DNA of 64,000 nucleotides from [Leptolyngbya] sp. JSC-1 (GCA_000733415.1 KL662191.1:2221007-2285006), one strand, 5' to 3'; positions 24,238-34,488 are shown, counted from the first letter of the stretch. Notes: generated from the letters alone by a model not told the origin. Program-made: numbers and translations.

Positions 24238-26748
24238 TTAACGGTGAATGAGCATCATTGAAAGTGCAGCCGTTCCTGAGGCTTCATCGATTTGAATTTG
24301 AATGCGATCGAAATTATCCACTTCAAACCAATCTCCGTTGCAGGCGATCGCAGTATCATTCGTTTGAATCTGAGCAATCCTGATACCGTGCAAACAAATC
24401 CGAAATCCCTGGTAGGGAAAAGGATACTGTCCCTCCTGCTGCCGAACAAGTTCAAAACTATCAAACCTGGTGGAATGACGAGTTAAATAAAATCGATCGA
24501 CTCGCCCTTCCCCATACCCGTCGCCAGCGTCACTGTATACTGCTCCTTCACACATTCCTTCCGTAGACGGATAGAAGTGCAACACAAGCTGCTGATTTTC
24601 AACCATAGGCAGCATACGACCTGCCTGAATCAGAAGCGGGATTTGATTGAGTGAAGCTTGCAGTTGAATTTCGTTTGAGCCTGCTTCGATCGCATCCGTC
24701 CAGAAGTGATACCAGTGTCCTTTCGGCAGCCGAATCGATCGAGTTTCTGTGTTGCGGTGGACGATTGGACAAACCAGCAGCGCGTTACCCAGCAGAAACG
24801 CATCATCAATACTCCACAGTTCTGGATCGGTGAAATCAGCCCAAAATACAGGTCTAACTAGAGGATGTCCGGTTTGGCTGGTTTGCCACGCCAGCGTGTA
24901 GAAATAAGGGATCAACCTTTCTCGCAGTTTCAGCAGATCCCGAACAATGCTGAGGGCTGGCTCTCCAAAGCTCCAGGGCGTGCGATGTTTGACGCTGTTG
25001 GCAGAATGGGTGCGGCAAAACGGGAAAAAGGCAGCGGTTTGAAACCAGCGAATGTAGAGTTCTGCGGAGGGGTTGCCCTGAAAACCACCAATATCGGGTC
25101 CGCTGTAGGGCATTCCCGATAAACCTAGATTCAGCATGGTGGGGATGGTTTGGCGTAACGCCTGCCAGCTACTTTCGATATCGCCCGTCCATGACCAGGC
25201 ATACCGCTGTATTCCCACCCAGCCCGATCGCGTCACAATAAACGGCCGATGCTCTGGGCGGTAGGTTCGTAGAGCTTCATAGCCTGCCTGCGCTTGCAGG
25301 AAACCATAGAGATTATGAGCTTCTCGATGAGTCCCGCCCCTCCCTTCCATATTGTGATAGGTCGAGCGTGCTGGTAGTGAAGGATCTCCCCATAGCGCGA
25401 AAACAGCTGGCTCATTCATGTCGTGCCAGAATCCGGCAATGCCTAGATCCAGCAAATCCTGACACTGACGGCTCCACCAGTGTCTTGCCTGCGGGTTCGT
25501 AAAATCGGGAAAGGCACACATCCCTGCCCAAACTGGAGCCAGCGCAGGTTTCCCATTCGGCTGAGTGCAGAACATCTTCTGTTCTCGCCCTTCCTGAAAC
25601 AGGCGATTTTGACGGCTTGCTTTGATGCCAGGGTTAATAATGGTGATCAAACGAGTTCCCCGCTCGGCTAACTCCTGAGCAAATTCTGCTATGTTTGGGA
25701 AGCGATCGGGGTCAATGGTAAAGGCGCGGAACCCATCCAGACAATCAATATCCAGATGCATTGCAGCGATCGGTAGATCATGCGTGACAAATCGATTTGC
25801 CGTTTCGCGTAAAGCAGATTCCCATTCATATCCCCAGCGTGATTGGTGATAGCCAAACGCCCAGCGTGGCGGCAAAGGCGGGCGACCTGTTAATTCGGTG
25901 TACCGCTCCAGGAGATGAGGCAAAGAACCCACACTGATGTAGTAGCGCAGTGCCCCGCCTTCAAAGTTGGCGATTGCCATTTCTTTGAAGCTAAATGTTG
26001 CTGGATACGAATTTTCATAGAAGACGAGATAGCTGCCCTGCGAATGCACCCCTAGGTAAACCGGAATGCCCATGTAAAGGGGATCGGTTCCTGAGGTATG
26101 GTATCCACCCGGATCGTAATTCCACATCCGGTAGGTTCTGGTTTTTTCCTTTTGAGTCAGAGGAGTTCGCAAATTGAGTGGTGCGGCACGTTCTCCCAAA
26201 CCATAAATTTTTTCTTCGGGTTGTAGTTCTGCTTTGTGTATCCAACCCACTCCTTTATCAGGTTCTTGAGAATGCAGAATGGTTTCTCGTCGAGGCGATC
26301 GTTCTTTTCTTATAACCTGTCTATTCGCATCTTGAATTTCCAAGCTACCATTCTGATTAACAATCACTTTGAGCATAGAACTACTGATAATCCAACGATC
26401 GCTCTCATCCTCGCCCCTATCCTCAAACGTTACCTCAACAGATTCCCATTCCGACTTGGCAATGGCATAGGGAACAGGTGTAATTCCGGGTATCCAGTGA
26501 ACGCGCACAAAATCGGAAGCTAGAAATTCGAGCTCTAACTCCAGATGCCCAAAACTAAAATGTCCCCCCCTTGCTGTTTGTTTAACCGTTTGAACGGCTC
26601 CTGGTAATTCGATCGCCTTCAGTCCTAGCTTTTGGCGCGATTGATATTCCAGCCACGATCGCCGCAGCGGATAGACGATCGATCCCAGGAATCGTTCGAC
26701 GCGAATTAAACGCAGCTTGAGAGATACTTGCTTGAGAATGTTCATCAT
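24238..26748 (-). CDS. Glycoside hydrolase family 31 alpha-glucosidase-like enzyme
   Basis: 836 residues. GH31 features: N-terminal beta-sandwich (to ~280), (beta/alpha)8 barrel with nucleophile Asp ~443 in FWHDMNEPAV and acid/base Asp ~523 in WTGDIESSW, plus GYHQSRWGYE and MPYSGPDIGGF blocks, and C-terminal beta domains. It should release alpha-glucose or a related alpha-glycoside from oligosaccharides; exact specificity cannot be read. No signal peptide, so probably cytoplasmic. Three start codons in a row (GTG ATG ATG); 26748 is used. The truncated Nramp gene follows after 21 bp and the lipoprotein gene precedes by 54 bp, suggesting one transcript. Confidence 0.93.
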   Translation of the reverse strand: MMNILKQVSLKLRLIRVERFLGSIVYPLRRSWLEYQSRQKLGLKAIELPGAVQTVKQTARGGHFSFGHLELELEFLASDFVRVHWIPGITPVPYAIAKSEWESVEVTFEDRGEDESDRWIISSSMLKVIVNQNGSLEIQDANRQVIRKERSPRRETILHSQEPDKGVGWIHKAELQPEEKIYGLGERAAPLNLRTPLTQKEKTRTYRMWNYDPGGYHTSGTDPLYMGIPVYLGVHSQGSYLVFYENSYPATFSFKEMAIANFEGGALRYYISVGSLPHLLERYTELTGRPPLPPRWAFGYHQSRWGYEWESALRETANRFVTHDLPIAAMHLDIDCLDGFRAFTIDPDRFPNIAEFAQELAERGTRLITIINPGIKASRQNRLFQEGREQKMFCTQPNGKPALAPVWAGMCAFPDFTNPQARHWWSRQCQDLLDLGIAGFWHDMNEPAVFALWGDPSLPARSTYHNMEGRGGTHREAHNLYGFLQAQAGYEALRTYRPEHRPFIVTRSGWVGIQRYAWSWTGDIESSWQALRQTIPTMLNLGLSGMPYSGPDIGGFQGNPSAELYIRWFQTAAFFPFCRTHSANSVKHRTPWSFGEPALSIVRDLLKLRERLIPYFYTLAWQTSQTGHPLVRPVFWADFTDPELWSIDDAFLLGNALLVCPIVHRNTETRSIRLPKGHWYHFWTDAIEAGSNEIQLQASLNQIPLLIQAGRMLPMVENQQLVLHFYPSTEGMCEGAVYSDAGDGYGEGRVDRFYLTRHSTRFDSFELVRQQEGQYPFPYQGFRICLHGIRIAQIQTNDTAIACNGDWFEVDNFDRIQIQIDEASGTAALSMMLIHR

Positions 26749-26802
26749 CACCCGTCTGTTAAAGCCTGGTCAGAAGCTGATTCAGGAGAGCTTCATATTG
26801 CC

Positions 26803-27666
26803 TTACAGCGCGCCATCAGGAATTGCGGAAGGATAAACACCATCAGCGACCAGCACAGGTCGATTTGTGTATTCTGCCTCCAACTGCTGTTGAATTCCTG
26901 TATCCCAATTGAAGCCGTATTCGCGCTCCAGTTCAGCCACCACAAACGGACGTAGCGTTCCTGTGACTGCGACTGTTTCGCCATCCTCAATGGCAGGCTG
27001 ATTTGCAGTGGCAGGATTGGCTCGAATCACTAGCAGCTCCTGTCCGCCGATAAGCTGATCTTCATCCAGCGTAAAAGCATTGGCTCCCTGAATCTCTTCA
27101 ATTTCACCCGTTACGGCAAGCTGTTGACCGTAATACTGCTGCGGGTTGCTAGTTAGCTCACCCGGTTCTGGTGCAACCGCAAGTGATTGGGCAATGATCG
27201 CAGGTCTATTTTCATACTCTGTGTAAGCATTTGCATCCAAACCGAGGTTATATTCACGATTTACATCTGCAATCACAAAATTGCGAACTTCACCTGTAGC
27301 TTGAATGTCCACTCCATTTTCTGGAAGCACAAAGGGGCGACCAGATGCATTTACCACCAGAACTGGTTCACTGCCAAAGAACTGTTGATCTTCAAGGGTA
27401 AAAGTACTTGGACCAATCTTGTCAATCGGCTCACTTCTAATTGTCACGATTTGACCAATATACCGATTCGTATTTTCAGCCACGTCTTCAGTTGTGACAT
27501 TAGTTTGCCCCGGTGTGGCTGCCTGACGTTCGGGTGTTTCACAACCTGCTAGCAGGGCAGTCACCAATGTCAGCGCCAACGTGCTGCGGGCTGCCCATCC
27601 TTTCGCAAAAGAATTTTTAGAACTAGGTTTTTTAGAACTAGGTTTCTTTGTTTCTTCAAATTGCAT
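26803..27666 (-). CDS. Lipoprotein with an internally duplicated domain
   Basis: 287 residues with a lipobox LLAGC (Cys42) after a basic N-terminus that contains a repeated KKPSSK. The mature protein has two copies of about 110 residues: both contain an (A)FTLEDQ-like strand (TFTLEDQQFFGSEPVLVV and AFTLDEDQLIGGQELLVI), a TGxxRxFVxAxxxREY block and an ending NRPxxxA. The fold looks like a small beta-barrel (OB-like), by inference. Ribosome site GGAGG 9 nt upstream. Likely envelope-associated; ligand unknown. Confidence 0.8.
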   Translation of the reverse strand: MQFEETKKPSSKKPSSKNSFAKGWAARSTLALTLVTALLAGCETPERQAATPGQTNVTTEDVAENTNRYIGQIVTIRSEPIDKIGPSTFTLEDQQFFGSEPVLVVNASGRPFVLPENGVDIQATGEVRNFVIADVNREYNLGLDANAYTEYENRPAIIAQSLAVAPEPGELTSNPQQYYGQQLAVTGEIEEIQGANAFTLDEDQLIGGQELLVIRANPATANQPAIEDGETVAVTGTLRPFVVAELEREYGFNWDTGIQQQLEAEYTNRPVLVADGVYPSAIPDGAL

Positions 27667-27828
27667 GGCTGTGAACCTCCTAAATTACAGAACTGTGAAT
27701 AATTTTTTCCGACCTCAACTGGCTTCTTTGTCGCTGTCTCTAAATAGATGAGGTCCTTGTTAGCAGGGTAATGAAAGGGCGAAGATGATTCGCCCCAGTA
27801 ACAACAATCAACTCTGCACAAGGAACTG

Positions 27829-28353
27829 CTAGAAACGGGATGCTTGTGTTGCTCGACGATCGCGCAACCGCTGCTCATAGCTACGGAATGCAGGGTCATT
27901 TTGATTGTAAAGATAAGGCTCCTGCATATAGTCGTAGGCTGCACCCGCAGGAGGTTGAGCAATAGTCGGACCTGAAATCAAAGGGCGATAGGACGATCGC
28001 ACCCGCTCTTCATAGTCATTGTCAATTCGCAAATCGTCATTGAACTCCGGCAAATTTTCTACCTGGTCTTTGGTCAGTCCTGCAACATAGATGCGCTCTC
28101 TGTCATAGTCAAGCCGCGCTACCCCAACCGGAAGCAGAACTTTCTTGCCCAACACCCAAAAGCCAGTATCCACAATGAAATACCGAAAGCGGCCATCTTT
28201 CTCGTCAACCATCACGCCTTCGACTGAGCCAACCTTATCCTGATCATTATGATCAGAATCATTGGCGTACACAGAAAAGTTGGTGATATCATGCCCATCA
28301 AACAGATCTTTTGTGTGATTTGGGTAGTAATCACTCAGTTTCATCAGTGCCAT
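27829..28353 (-). CDS. PRC-barrel domain protein
   Basis: 174 residues. Residues ~25-100 form a PRC-barrel (VGSVEGVMVDEKDGRFRYFIVD ... LPVGVARLD). The C-terminal 70 residues are Tyr/Arg/Pro-rich and unlike the family core. In cyanobacteria PRC-barrel proteins of this kind often accompany stress genes; direct function unknown. Excellent ribosome site (GGAGGAATAAAT before ATG). It may head the co-oriented run of lipoprotein, GH31 and further genes, but the 162-bp gap leaves room for a separate promoter. Confidence 0.85.
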   Translation of the reverse strand: MALMKLSDYYPNHTKDLFDGHDITNFSVYANDSDHNDQDKVGSVEGVMVDEKDGRFRYFIVDTGFWVLGKKVLLPVGVARLDYDRERIYVAGLTKDQVENLPEFNDDLRIDNDYEERVRSSYRPLISGPTIAQPPAGAAYDYMQEPYLYNQNDPAFRSYEQRLRDRRATQASRF

Positions 28354-28699
28354 ATTTATTCCTCCATTAACTGCAATTCTCTCTGTTCTACCGTTGAGCT
28401 ACAAGTGTCTCTGCTTTTTGTATCCTTTCACAGGGCTGCAAATAAATCTTGCTAGGTGACACGCTCCGGTAACAACAAACAGGCTTAACCGACTACAGCA
28501 GTTTGGGAATGCCTGTAATGCTCACATAAATCACAGTAGAGAGCAAAGGTGGAGAACTGGTAGACAAATCCAGAATTTAAGGAAATTCTATCAATGGAAG
28601 TACACCTTCTTGAAGAGCAGTGGGCATGGATAGATGATGTCAACTACCAAATTAAGTAGATATCGCTCAATATGATGATATTTTCTTGTGCTCTCGTAG
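28354..28699. other. Intergenic region, no gene seen
   Basis: Low-GC sequence between the PRC-barrel gene (which must have its promoter here) and the end of the co-oriented response-regulator gene. No repeat, RNA or terminator was recognised. Confidence 0.5.
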
Positions 28700-29077
28700 T
28701 CATTGAGCATTGCTCAACAATGCCTCAATTTGATCCGCAAGCTTCACTGGATTGAACGGTTTTTTGATGGCTCCAAGTACATTGAGATCATCAAACTGAC
28801 CTGTTTCAATCGCCCGCCCTTTCGCAGTCAGCAGCACGACGGGAATCTGCTTTGTTTTGTCACTCGATCGCAGTTGTTGTAGAATCGCCAGCCCGTCTAA
28901 CCCTGGCATCATCAGATCGAGGAGAATTGCATCAGGCTGACGATTCTGAGCTTCTTGCAGGGCTTCAGCTCCTGAACCTGCTGTTACCACTTGCCATCCG
29001 CCTATCAGCTCCAGGCAGGTCTGAATCAGATTTCTTAAGTCAGCTTCGTCATCCACAACCAGTATTTTTCTAATCAT
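28700..29077 (-). CDS. Single-domain response regulator (CheY-like)
   Basis: 125 residues, one receiver domain only: acidic pair D9/D10-E11 in VVDDEAD, phospho-acceptor Asp54 in LLDLMMPGLDG, Thr in LLTAK and Lys in KKPFNP. Without an output domain it probably works by protein-protein contact or in a phosphorelay. GGAGGA lies 8 nt before ATG 29077. It is divergent from the hybrid kinase at 29344, a likely partner. Confidence 0.9.
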   Translation of the reverse strand: MIRKILVVDDEADLRNLIQTCLELIGGWQVVTAGSGAEALQEAQNRQPDAILLDLMMPGLDGLAILQQLRSSDKTKQIPVVLLTAKGRAIETGQFDDLNVLGAIKKPFNPVKLADQIEALLSNAQ

Positions 29078-29343
29078 GCAAGTATTCCTCCAGGTTCTTC
29101 AGTTCCTCCTGAACTAACGCGCGCGATCCAGATTTGCTAAAACTTCTCGGTTTGTCTTCTCTTATTAAGATAGACTATATTTGAGCCAGTTCTCGATGTT
29201 CACCAGTCATATGATCGGGCAGTACCTACTTAGATCAGCTCTATTGAATATTTGAAAAAGTAGTGTATGCCTGAAACCTGGGAAACTCAAAGGAGATGTT
29301 TTAGACAAACTGCTCAGGCAGTCTCCCTTCATCAACAGTCTCT

Positions 29344-31725
29344 ATGCTGATGCAGCAACGCACTCCGCTACTCCGTTATAGTGTTGCTATCTTGTCTTCG
29401 ATCGCAGCATTTCTGTTAACCCGTCTTTTGTGGGAGCAAATTCAGCCCACGATCTATCCATTTTTCCTTGCAGCTGTAATTATCTCGTCTTGGTACGGTG
29501 GATTGAAGCCGGGACTCGTTGCGACGGTTTTAACAACAGGCTTGAGTGAATACTTCTTCTTAACGACAGCTTTTTCCATAGGAGCAAGTCCCGCTAATTT
29601 TGGTAGAACCCTTTATTTTGTGCTGGTGGCTGTCCTGATTTGTGTGCTGAATGTTAGGGTGCGGTCGGCACAGCGACACGCCGAGTCAAACGCACTCGAA
29701 GCCGAACGCACTCAAGCTCTTTTGCTTCAAAATCAGGAGCGTTTGCGTGAAAGTGAGGAACGTCTTCGCTTGTTGATTGAAGGTGTGCGCGACTACGCGA
29801 TCTTTGCACTTGATCCAGAAGGGCGCTTTGTCAGTTGGAATACCGGAGCCGAGCGAATTCTGGGCTACTCGGAAGCAGAAATTTTCGGTCGATCGTTTTC
29901 CTGCATTTTTACCTCCGAAGACATTGCCAGCGGCAGACCGGATGAAGCTTTGCAAATTGCAATTAATGAAGGTCAGGCACAGGACGATCGCTGGCACGTT
30001 CGCAAAGACGGCTCCTTGTTTTGGGCAAACGGGGTGATTACTCCCCTCTACGACACAGTGGGCAACCTGCGAGGATTTTCAAAGATTCTCCGCGACAATA
30101 CAGAAGTGAAACAGACACAAGACGCATTGCGGGCGAGTGAAGAACGATTTCGGTCGCTCATTGAGAACGTTCAGGATTACGCTATTTTTATGCTTGATCC
30201 AGAAGGGCGAGTGGCAAGCTGGAATCGGGGATCGGAAGCCATCTTGGGTTATCCGGAATCTGAGATTTTAGGTCGGCATTTCTCCCACTTTTTCCCCCCT
30301 GAATTAATCGCTCAAGGATTGCCTGAGCAGGAATTGACAATGGCAGTCACAGAAGGTCGATCGCAGCAAGAGCGGCTGCACGTTCGTAAAGACGGTACTC
30401 GTTTCTGGGCAAGCGAAGTGATGACCGCTCTGCGCGACGAGACAGGGCGGCTGAGGGGTTTTTCTAAAGTGATGCGAGATGTGACCGAACGCAAACGAGC
30501 CGAAACGGAACGCGCTCAACTGCTGGAGGATGAACAGGCTGCCCGTGCTGAAGCAGAAGCTGCAAATCGCGCTAAAGATGAGTTCCTGGCGATCATCTCC
30601 CATGAACTTCGCACTCCCCTGACTGCGATCGCCGGCTGGGTAGGAATGCTGCGAACGGGAATGCTGGATGAAGAGAGAGCCACGCTTGCATTAGAGACGA
30701 TCGAGCGCAACGCCAATCTGCAAGCCCAATTGATCGAAGACTTGCTGGATATCTCGCGTATCATCCGAGGCGAACTGAGGCTAGCGTGTGCCGTGGTCAA
30801 TCTCGCTGAGGTGATTACCGCCGCAGCGGAAGCAGTATGCCCAAAAATCCGTGAGAAACAGCTTCAATTCGAGCTTTTGCTCAACTCATCTGCTGGCAAA
30901 ATGGAGAATCAGGAGTCTGCCGCGCCCGATATTTTAGTTTGGGGAGACGCGGATCGATTGCAGCAAGTGGTATGGAATTTACTTTCCAACGCGGTCAAAT
31001 TCACGCCGGAAGGAGGACGAGTCACCGTGCAGCTTGAGCGGATCGAGCAGGCGGAACCGCTAGCACAAATCACTGTCGCAGATACCGGAATTGGGATTCG
31101 GGCAGATTTTCTCCCCCATGTTTTCGATCGCTTTCGGCAGGCAGACAGTACCAGCACCCGCTCATACACAGGTTTAGGCTTAGGACTAGCGATCGCCCGC
31201 TATCTGGTGGAAGAACATAACGGAACCATTACAGCGGCAAGTCCAGGAGAGGGACAGGGGGCAACCTTCACCGTGAGACTCCCCTTGCTCCAGAGCAATG
31301 AACGACGCGCCGTCAGTGCTGAACTTCCTCAGGATTACCAAACGGTTGACTTTTCTGGACTGCTGATTCTAGTCGTCGATGACGATCCAGATGTGCGATC
31401 GTGGCTCAGTACCTTGCTGCAATTCCGTGGCGCAGAAGTGATTGCAGTTCACTCTGTGGCAGCCGCGATCGAGGTACTGCAACAGACCACGCCCAATCTT
31501 CTGATTAGCGATATTGCCCTACCCGACGAAGATGGCCATGCGCTCATTCGCTACCTCAAATCATTGGAAATTGGAAGAAAAATCCAGATTCCAGCCATTG
31601 CTTTGACTGCCTATGCAACCGAAGAGGCTGAAGCCGCCGCGATCGCCGCAGGCTTTGCACGTTACCTTATGAAGCCCGTTGCAGCAAGTGACCTGATTAC
31701 AGCGATCGCTTCTCAGTTCCCATAG
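29344..31725 (+). CDS. Hybrid sensor histidine kinase (membrane, two PAS, HK, REC)
   Basis: 793 residues. Order: DUF4118/KdpD-like membrane region with three to four helices (12-102), coiled coil, two very similar PAS domains (~135-255 and ~263-383, sharing RSLIE/RLLIEGV.DYAIF.LDPEGR), HisKA with His420 in IISHELRTPL, HATPase (~525-655, GLGLGLAIARYL), and a C-terminal receiver (~673-790, VVDDDPDV, SDIALPDEDG). The PAS pair appears recently duplicated. The start has ATG 29344 and ATG 29350 as alternatives. Likely a phosphorelay with the divergent response regulator. Confidence 0.93.
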   Translation: MLMQQRTPLLRYSVAILSSIAAFLLTRLLWEQIQPTIYPFFLAAVIISSWYGGLKPGLVATVLTTGLSEYFFLTTAFSIGASPANFGRTLYFVLVAVLICVLNVRVRSAQRHAESNALEAERTQALLLQNQERLRESEERLRLLIEGVRDYAIFALDPEGRFVSWNTGAERILGYSEAEIFGRSFSCIFTSEDIASGRPDEALQIAINEGQAQDDRWHVRKDGSLFWANGVITPLYDTVGNLRGFSKILRDNTEVKQTQDALRASEERFRSLIENVQDYAIFMLDPEGRVASWNRGSEAILGYPESEILGRHFSHFFPPELIAQGLPEQELTMAVTEGRSQQERLHVRKDGTRFWASEVMTALRDETGRLRGFSKVMRDVTERKRAETERAQLLEDEQAARAEAEAANRAKDEFLAIISHELRTPLTAIAGWVGMLRTGMLDEERATLALETIERNANLQAQLIEDLLDISRIIRGELRLACAVVNLAEVITAAAEAVCPKIREKQLQFELLLNSSAGKMENQESAAPDILVWGDADRLQQVVWNLLSNAVKFTPEGGRVTVQLERIEQAEPLAQITVADTGIGIRADFLPHVFDRFRQADSTSTRSYTGLGLGLAIARYLVEEHNGTITAASPGEGQGATFTVRLPLLQSNERRAVSAELPQDYQTVDFSGLLILVVDDDPDVRSWLSTLLQFRGAEVIAVHSVAAAIEVLQQTTPNLLISDIALPDEDGHALIRYLKSLEIGRKIQIPAIALTAYATEEAEAAAIAAGFARYLMKPVAASDLITAIASQFP

Positions 31726-31784
31726 GGATAATCGCTTTACACCATGCAGCAAACCCGCAGTCTGAGTCTTCGACTGCAACCGCG

Positions 31785-32309
31785 TTAGTATAGCCAACTG
31801 CGATACTCTGAATTTACATCTTTCATCTCTCCATACAGCCAGACCATGCGGTCGAGATACCACAGCTTACCCAGCGTCACTAAGGCATAACCGAAGACGA
31901 CACCCCACAGGCTGAGTACCACCAATCCCCAAATCACCAATACACCACCCATTGCAGCGATTGCATTGAGCCGGTCAGGAACACGGTGATGATGTGGAGG
32001 CACTGGAACCCGATCGCGGTTTAACCAAACTCTCTCGCCCAGAACCCCTTTTGAAATCCAATTGTTGGTTGAGCGAGGTTTGGGAAAGACACGGGGGTTC
32101 AACCACATCCAAAACACTGCGACCGCGATCGGCAGCAGCGACCCCCATCCGAGCCATACACGACTCCAGATTGCCAGACTAAGAAGCGGTAAAACGGTGA
32201 CGAAGCGCGTCCATCCGCTCCAGGGATTGGCATGACGAAGCCAAGCTTCATCGTTCATCTGAAAGGCTGCGGCGATTGTTCTTTCGAGCGTCACGACGAA
32301 AGCCTCCAT
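31785..32309 (-). CDS. DUF6653 family membrane protein
   Basis: 174 residues. The N-terminal ERTIAAAFQMNDEAWLRHANPWSGWTR stretch (start of it is ERTIAAAFQMNDEAWLRHAN) resembles the conserved opening of DUF6653 proteins, which favours ATG 32309 over the inner ATG 32258. Two hydrophobic pairs (about 36-70 and 118-145) suggest four membrane helices. Function unknown. Convergent with the hybrid kinase, 59 bp between stops. Confidence 0.7.
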   Translation of the reverse strand: MEAFVVTLERTIAAAFQMNDEAWLRHANPWSGWTRFVTVLPLLSLAIWSRVWLGWGSLLPIAVAVFWMWLNPRVFPKPRSTNNWISKGVLGERVWLNRDRVPVPPHHHRVPDRLNAIAAMGGVLVIWGLVVLSLWGVVFGYALVTLGKLWYLDRMVWLYGEMKDVNSEYRSWLY

Positions 32310-32397
32310 GCAATGCTGTTGCCTACCAGCTTAGTTCAACGGCAGGAATGATTCACCTTTTCAGAAAAATGCAGAAGATCAGAAAAATACTTGAAAA

Positions 32398-34278
32398 TCA
32401 GAACGAACGTTCTAAACAGCTCAACACGCGAGGAACTAACTTTGCTCCCATACTCGTCTTGCTGACACAATCATCGGCTTTCGCAATAAAGACTTGATGC
32501 ACGGTGTTCGTGTCTGTATAAGCGGTAAGAAACAGTACGGGGAGTTTGTTCCAGTGTGGGTCTGTCCGAATCACCTGACAAAGTTCGATCCCATTAACAT
32601 CAGGCATCTCCACGTCTAGGATCAGAAGGTTTGGAGAGATATTGCTCAACACTTCCCAGAACTGCTGTGGAGTATCCAGGGTTGTAACTTGCATTCCCCA
32701 GGGCTGCAATAGAGCGCGGACGGTGTTTAGCACCACTGGATCATCGTCCACCACTAGAATTTCTGCTTGCTCAGGGCGAACAGATTGGAGGACTTGAGCA
32801 ATATGCTCCATCACTTGTGCAGCGGACATCGACTTATGCAAAAAACCATGTCCACCGTGCCTCACTACTTCCAGACGATCGGATAACTGATCCTGCTCTG
32901 TCCAGACCAGGACGGGAACAGACGGCAATTGCTTTGACAACGCAGACAAAAGCTGCAAACTGTCCTGTTTTCGGTCGCCACCGTCCAGATCCAGCAGAAT
33001 CGCATCTGGCTGCCTCGAGACGATCGCCCCCAACTCAGGCTCTCCATTCGCGTCTTTGGCAACCGGAGGAGACTCAATTTCAACTCGCATTAGGGGCTGT
33101 GAAGCTTTCCTAAGCCACCGTTCAGCGCTTTGTGGGTTTCGGCTAATCATCAGCACCAGTGGAGGTCTGCCAGTCGTAGAATGGGGAGACCCAGGTGAGG
33201 CAATGGATGCAGGAGGCGTCTGCTCGAATTCCTGATACAGGCTGCTGACGAGCTGCTGCAAGGAATCTGCATTCTGCTGGGTCAGCGGTCTGCTTTGCAG
33301 TAAATCTTCGATCGCCCCTGCCAAACCCGATGCCTCAGCTAAGCCAAAGGTTCCGAGTGTGCCCGCCAGTTTATGGGCTTCCCGCTCTGCCTGATGGCGC
33401 AGGGATTCGCTGAGATTTCGCTGAATTAGAGCTTCAGCCGCCTGTTGCAATACAGATAAACGATCGCCCATCTGAGCTTTGATTGCTTCCTGTGCCTGCA
33501 TTACCGCCGCTGCAATTTTCTGTTCAACCTCGATCGGCGTAGCTTCTACTGACCAATCAGAATCAGATTGCCTCTGCTCCTGTGAATTCTCCTGGGAGTC
33601 TTCTAACAAAGGTTTGAGACGATAGCCTAAACCATACACCGTTTCAATACAGTCAGGTCCCATACCTGCTGCTTTCAGCTTCTGCCGCAGTGCCTTGACG
33701 TGGGATTTAATCGTACTTTCTTTGGGTGAGTCTTCAAACGCCCAAAGCCGTTCAATAATCGTACTGGGGCTAAAGATGCGTTGCTTGTTGCGCAGAAAAA
33801 GCTCCAGCAGACCATACTCCTTTCGAGTCAGATGCAGGGTTTCACCATTACAGGTGACTTCACACAGACTTGGATCGAGCCGCAGATTACCCCACTCCAG
33901 CACTGGCGGCAGAGCAGAATTCCCACGACGAAGTAAGGCACGAACGCGAGCCAATAGCTCCTGGAAGTCAAAAGGCTTTGCTAGATAGTCATCAGCTCCA
34001 GCATCCAGCCCCATCACCTTATCCGATTGTGTATCTTTCGCAGTCAGCAGTAGAATCGGCGTTTGATCTCCTTCCTGGCGCAGTTTGCGGCAAAGGGTAA
34101 TGCCATCCAAGCGGGGCAGCGTAATATCCAGCAGAATCAGGTCATAATCTATTCCAATCGCAAGCTCCCATCCAGCTTGACCATCCGCCGCAATTTCAAC
34201 GGTGTAGTTCTGCTGCCTCAGCGTGTCTGCCAGTGCATTCGCCATCCATACATCATCTTCCACCGCTAGAATTTTCAT
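32398..34278 (-). CDS. Multidomain response regulator: REC-winged helix-HPt-REC-REC
   Basis: 626 residues. Receiver 1 (1-118; Asp51 in LLDITLPRLDG), OmpR-type winged-helix DNA-binding domain (128-225; STIIERLWAFE, VYGLGYRLKP), HPt-like domain (~255-355; His302 in AHKLAGTLGTFGL), a receiver-like domain (~373-490; LLDLDGGD, phospho-site plausible but acidic pair replaced), and a final receiver (~505-622; VVDDDP, LILDVEMPDVNG). A DNA-binding regulator that also carries its own HPt and extra receivers can integrate a phosphorelay. Ribosome site AGGAT near ATG. Targets unknown. Confidence 0.9.
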   Translation of the reverse strand: MKILAVEDDVWMANALADTLRQQNYTVEIAADGQAGWELAIGIDYDLILLDITLPRLDGITLCRKLRQEGDQTPILLLTAKDTQSDKVMGLDAGADDYLAKPFDFQELLARVRALLRRGNSALPPVLEWGNLRLDPSLCEVTCNGETLHLTRKEYGLLELFLRNKQRIFSPSTIIERLWAFEDSPKESTIKSHVKALRQKLKAAGMGPDCIETVYGLGYRLKPLLEDSQENSQEQRQSDSDWSVEATPIEVEQKIAAAVMQAQEAIKAQMGDRLSVLQQAAEALIQRNLSESLRHQAEREAHKLAGTLGTFGLAEASGLAGAIEDLLQSRPLTQQNADSLQQLVSSLYQEFEQTPPASIASPGSPHSTTGRPPLVLMISRNPQSAERWLRKASQPLMRVEIESPPVAKDANGEPELGAIVSRQPDAILLDLDGGDRKQDSLQLLSALSKQLPSVPVLVWTEQDQLSDRLEVVRHGGHGFLHKSMSAAQVMEHIAQVLQSVRPEQAEILVVDDDPVVLNTVRALLQPWGMQVTTLDTPQQFWEVLSNISPNLLILDVEMPDVNGIELCQVIRTDPHWNKLPVLFLTAYTDTNTVHQVFIAKADDCVSKTSMGAKLVPRVLSCLERSF

Positions 34279-34488
34279 ATCCTATCCCTGCTATTAGCGG
34301 AAGCCGTCTAGAATTTAAAGGCGGACTAATTCAGTGCTGCCCAACCTCTCATCTTTATTGATGCAGGATCTATTATGAACTTTTGCTGAAGCAAGCTGCT
34401 ATCCGTCTCAGGGTGCATTAAGTCGATCTCGGTTTTTGCTTTTTCCATACCGCCTATTGGCGTTTCAGAAGGCGTGCGTTTCTCCTCC

